Part shown: in pieces, positions 63,578-64,000 of the stretch
Numbering within the stretch: the stretch's first letter is position 1
Layout: each line of letters starts with the position of its first letter
Source of the DNA: Prosthecobacter vanneervenii
GTDB taxonomy: Bacteria > Verrucomicrobiota > Verrucomicrobiia > Verrucomicrobiales > Verrucomicrobiaceae
Direction of reading: 5' to 3'
Length of the DNA stretch: 64,000 nucleotides
Assembly (NCBI RefSeq): GCF_014203095.1
Contig: NZ_JACHIG010000016.1
Coordinates: 1 to 64,000, forward strand
Made by a program: the position numbers and the translations under genes
The notes under the pieces: model-generated
Database searches by the model: none
What the model was told of the DNA's origin: nothing
Seen by the model: only the letters and a program-made list of their open reading frames with translations

Positions 63578-63680
63578 AAGCTGAAATCTTGGATGCAGGC
63601 TGTCACTCAGAGAGGGTATTTAACGACAGGCTTGAGTGGGATAACCCACCAAAGAGCGTGGACATGAACCCTCACAGCCA

Positions 63681-63708
63681 TTGACATCTACGGTGCGACC
63701 CCTAGAAT
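63681..63708 (+). promoter_or_regulatory. Near-consensus sigma70 promoter of the PUR-domain gene
   Basis: TTGACA (63681-63686, six of six) and TAGAAT (63703-63708, five of six) with a 16-base spacer. Transcription would start about 63715, giving a leader of about 57 bases. The best promoter seen in the window. Confidence 0.75.
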
Positions 63709-63771
63709 TGGATTCATAATTCACCCGAAAAAACCAGAAACGCGTATTGTCAGTTAGTGGAGGTCAATGGC

Positions 63772-64000
63772 ATGAGGAACACAGAATTTGAAGACGAGCG
63801 GCGCCCGCCAAATCCGCCGCTGCATTCGGAGAAGATTGTCACAGACCGGAAGATCTTCTTCCTCGATCTCAAAGAAAACGACCGGGGCAAGTTCATCAAG
63901 ATCACGGAAGATGTGCGCGGCCGCCGCGACACGATCATTCTTCCGATCGACGCCGCGCAGGAGTTCATGGATGCGATGATGCGCACCCTGGACGCTGCGG
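63772..64000 (+). CDS. PUR-domain (DUF3276) nucleic-acid-binding protein, 3' part outside window
   Basis: First 76 residues of a protein related to eukaryotic Pur-alpha and bacterial PUR/DUF3276 proteins: TDRKIFFLDLKENDRGKFIKITED is the beta-strand pattern of a PUR repeat, followed by an amphipathic helix (AAQEFMDAMMRTLDAA). Bacterial members bind single-stranded DNA or RNA. A TGGAGG lies 8 bases upstream of the ATG and a near-consensus promoter about 65 bases further up. The gene runs off the right edge. Confidence 0.85.
   Translation, partial: MRNTEFEDERRPPNPPLHSEKIVTDRKIFFLDLKENDRGKFIKITEDVRGRRDTIILPIDAAQEFMDAMMRTLDAA

Noticed and set aside
63636..63649. GTGGG-ATAA-CCCAC as a terminator after the cyclase gene
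   Set aside because: Five base pairs, no T-tract, and it lies close to the next gene's promoter; could be chance.

Overview
The window is a high-GC bacterial chromosome segment with densely packed genes. It most likely comes from a Verrucomicrobiota member of the Prosthecobacter/Verrucomicrobium kind. This is inferred from gene content: two DUF1501 proteins, a DUF1549/DUF1553 protein with CxxCH cytochrome motifs, an SHD1-domain protein, many secreted BNR/Asp-box and sulfatase-type proteins, a monomeric isocitrate dehydrogenase and a PUR-domain (DUF3276) protein. I saw no rRNA, tRNA, CRISPR array, insertion sequence or prophage.

Layout. 1-4690 (minus strand): apt, glnD and a secreted sulfatase with a cut C-terminus. 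4949-6791 (plus): a HemX/CcsA-like membrane protein overlapping hemA. 6994-13351 (plus): an unrecognised gene that looks less GC-rich than its surroundings, a lone DUF1501 protein, a tail-anchored small protein coupled to an OpgH-type glucosyltransferase, and a DEDDh exonuclease. 13379-14001: a VapBC-type toxin-antitoxin pair with a direct-repeat operator candidate. 14160-16379: monomeric isocitrate dehydrogenase. 16524-24823 (minus): a run of secreted proteins, including two unusual enzyme fusions, that probably degrade glycans or esters. 25001-33048 (minus): a Sel1-repeat protein, then a compact operon of an amidohydrolase, an EEP-family phosphatase/nuclease, a DapA-type aldolase, an SDR dehydrogenase and a secreted beta-propeller. 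33196-41950: a ceramidase-like protein, a DUF3500 protein, a flavin halogenase-like oxidoreductase, and a giant secreted M11-type metalloprotease with duplicated PKD-plus-propeller modules.

42018-52979 is the most suggestive region. An OmpR/histidine-kinase pair runs directly into an Fe-S (PhrB-type) photolyase. Beyond an oppositely oriented DUF1501/PSCyt pair come TspO, DUF3253, an SRPBCC protein and an SDR. These families recur together in light and photo-oxidative stress clusters of other bacteria, so this may be a light-response locus under a two-component system. A double-FHA membrane protein and an ECF sigma / membrane protein / CpxP-like operon follow (53053-55892).

56205-64000 holds a glycine-rich RRM protein, an MFS transporter, a membrane-anchored coiled-coil protein, a Tat-exported Gfo/Idh/MocA oxidoreductase followed by a strong terminator, a decayed DUF4870 gene, an unrecognised 166-residue protein coupled to a squalene-hopene-cyclase-family enzyme, and the start of a PUR-domain gene behind a near-consensus promoter.

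Functions are assigned from motifs read by eye; no database search was possible.
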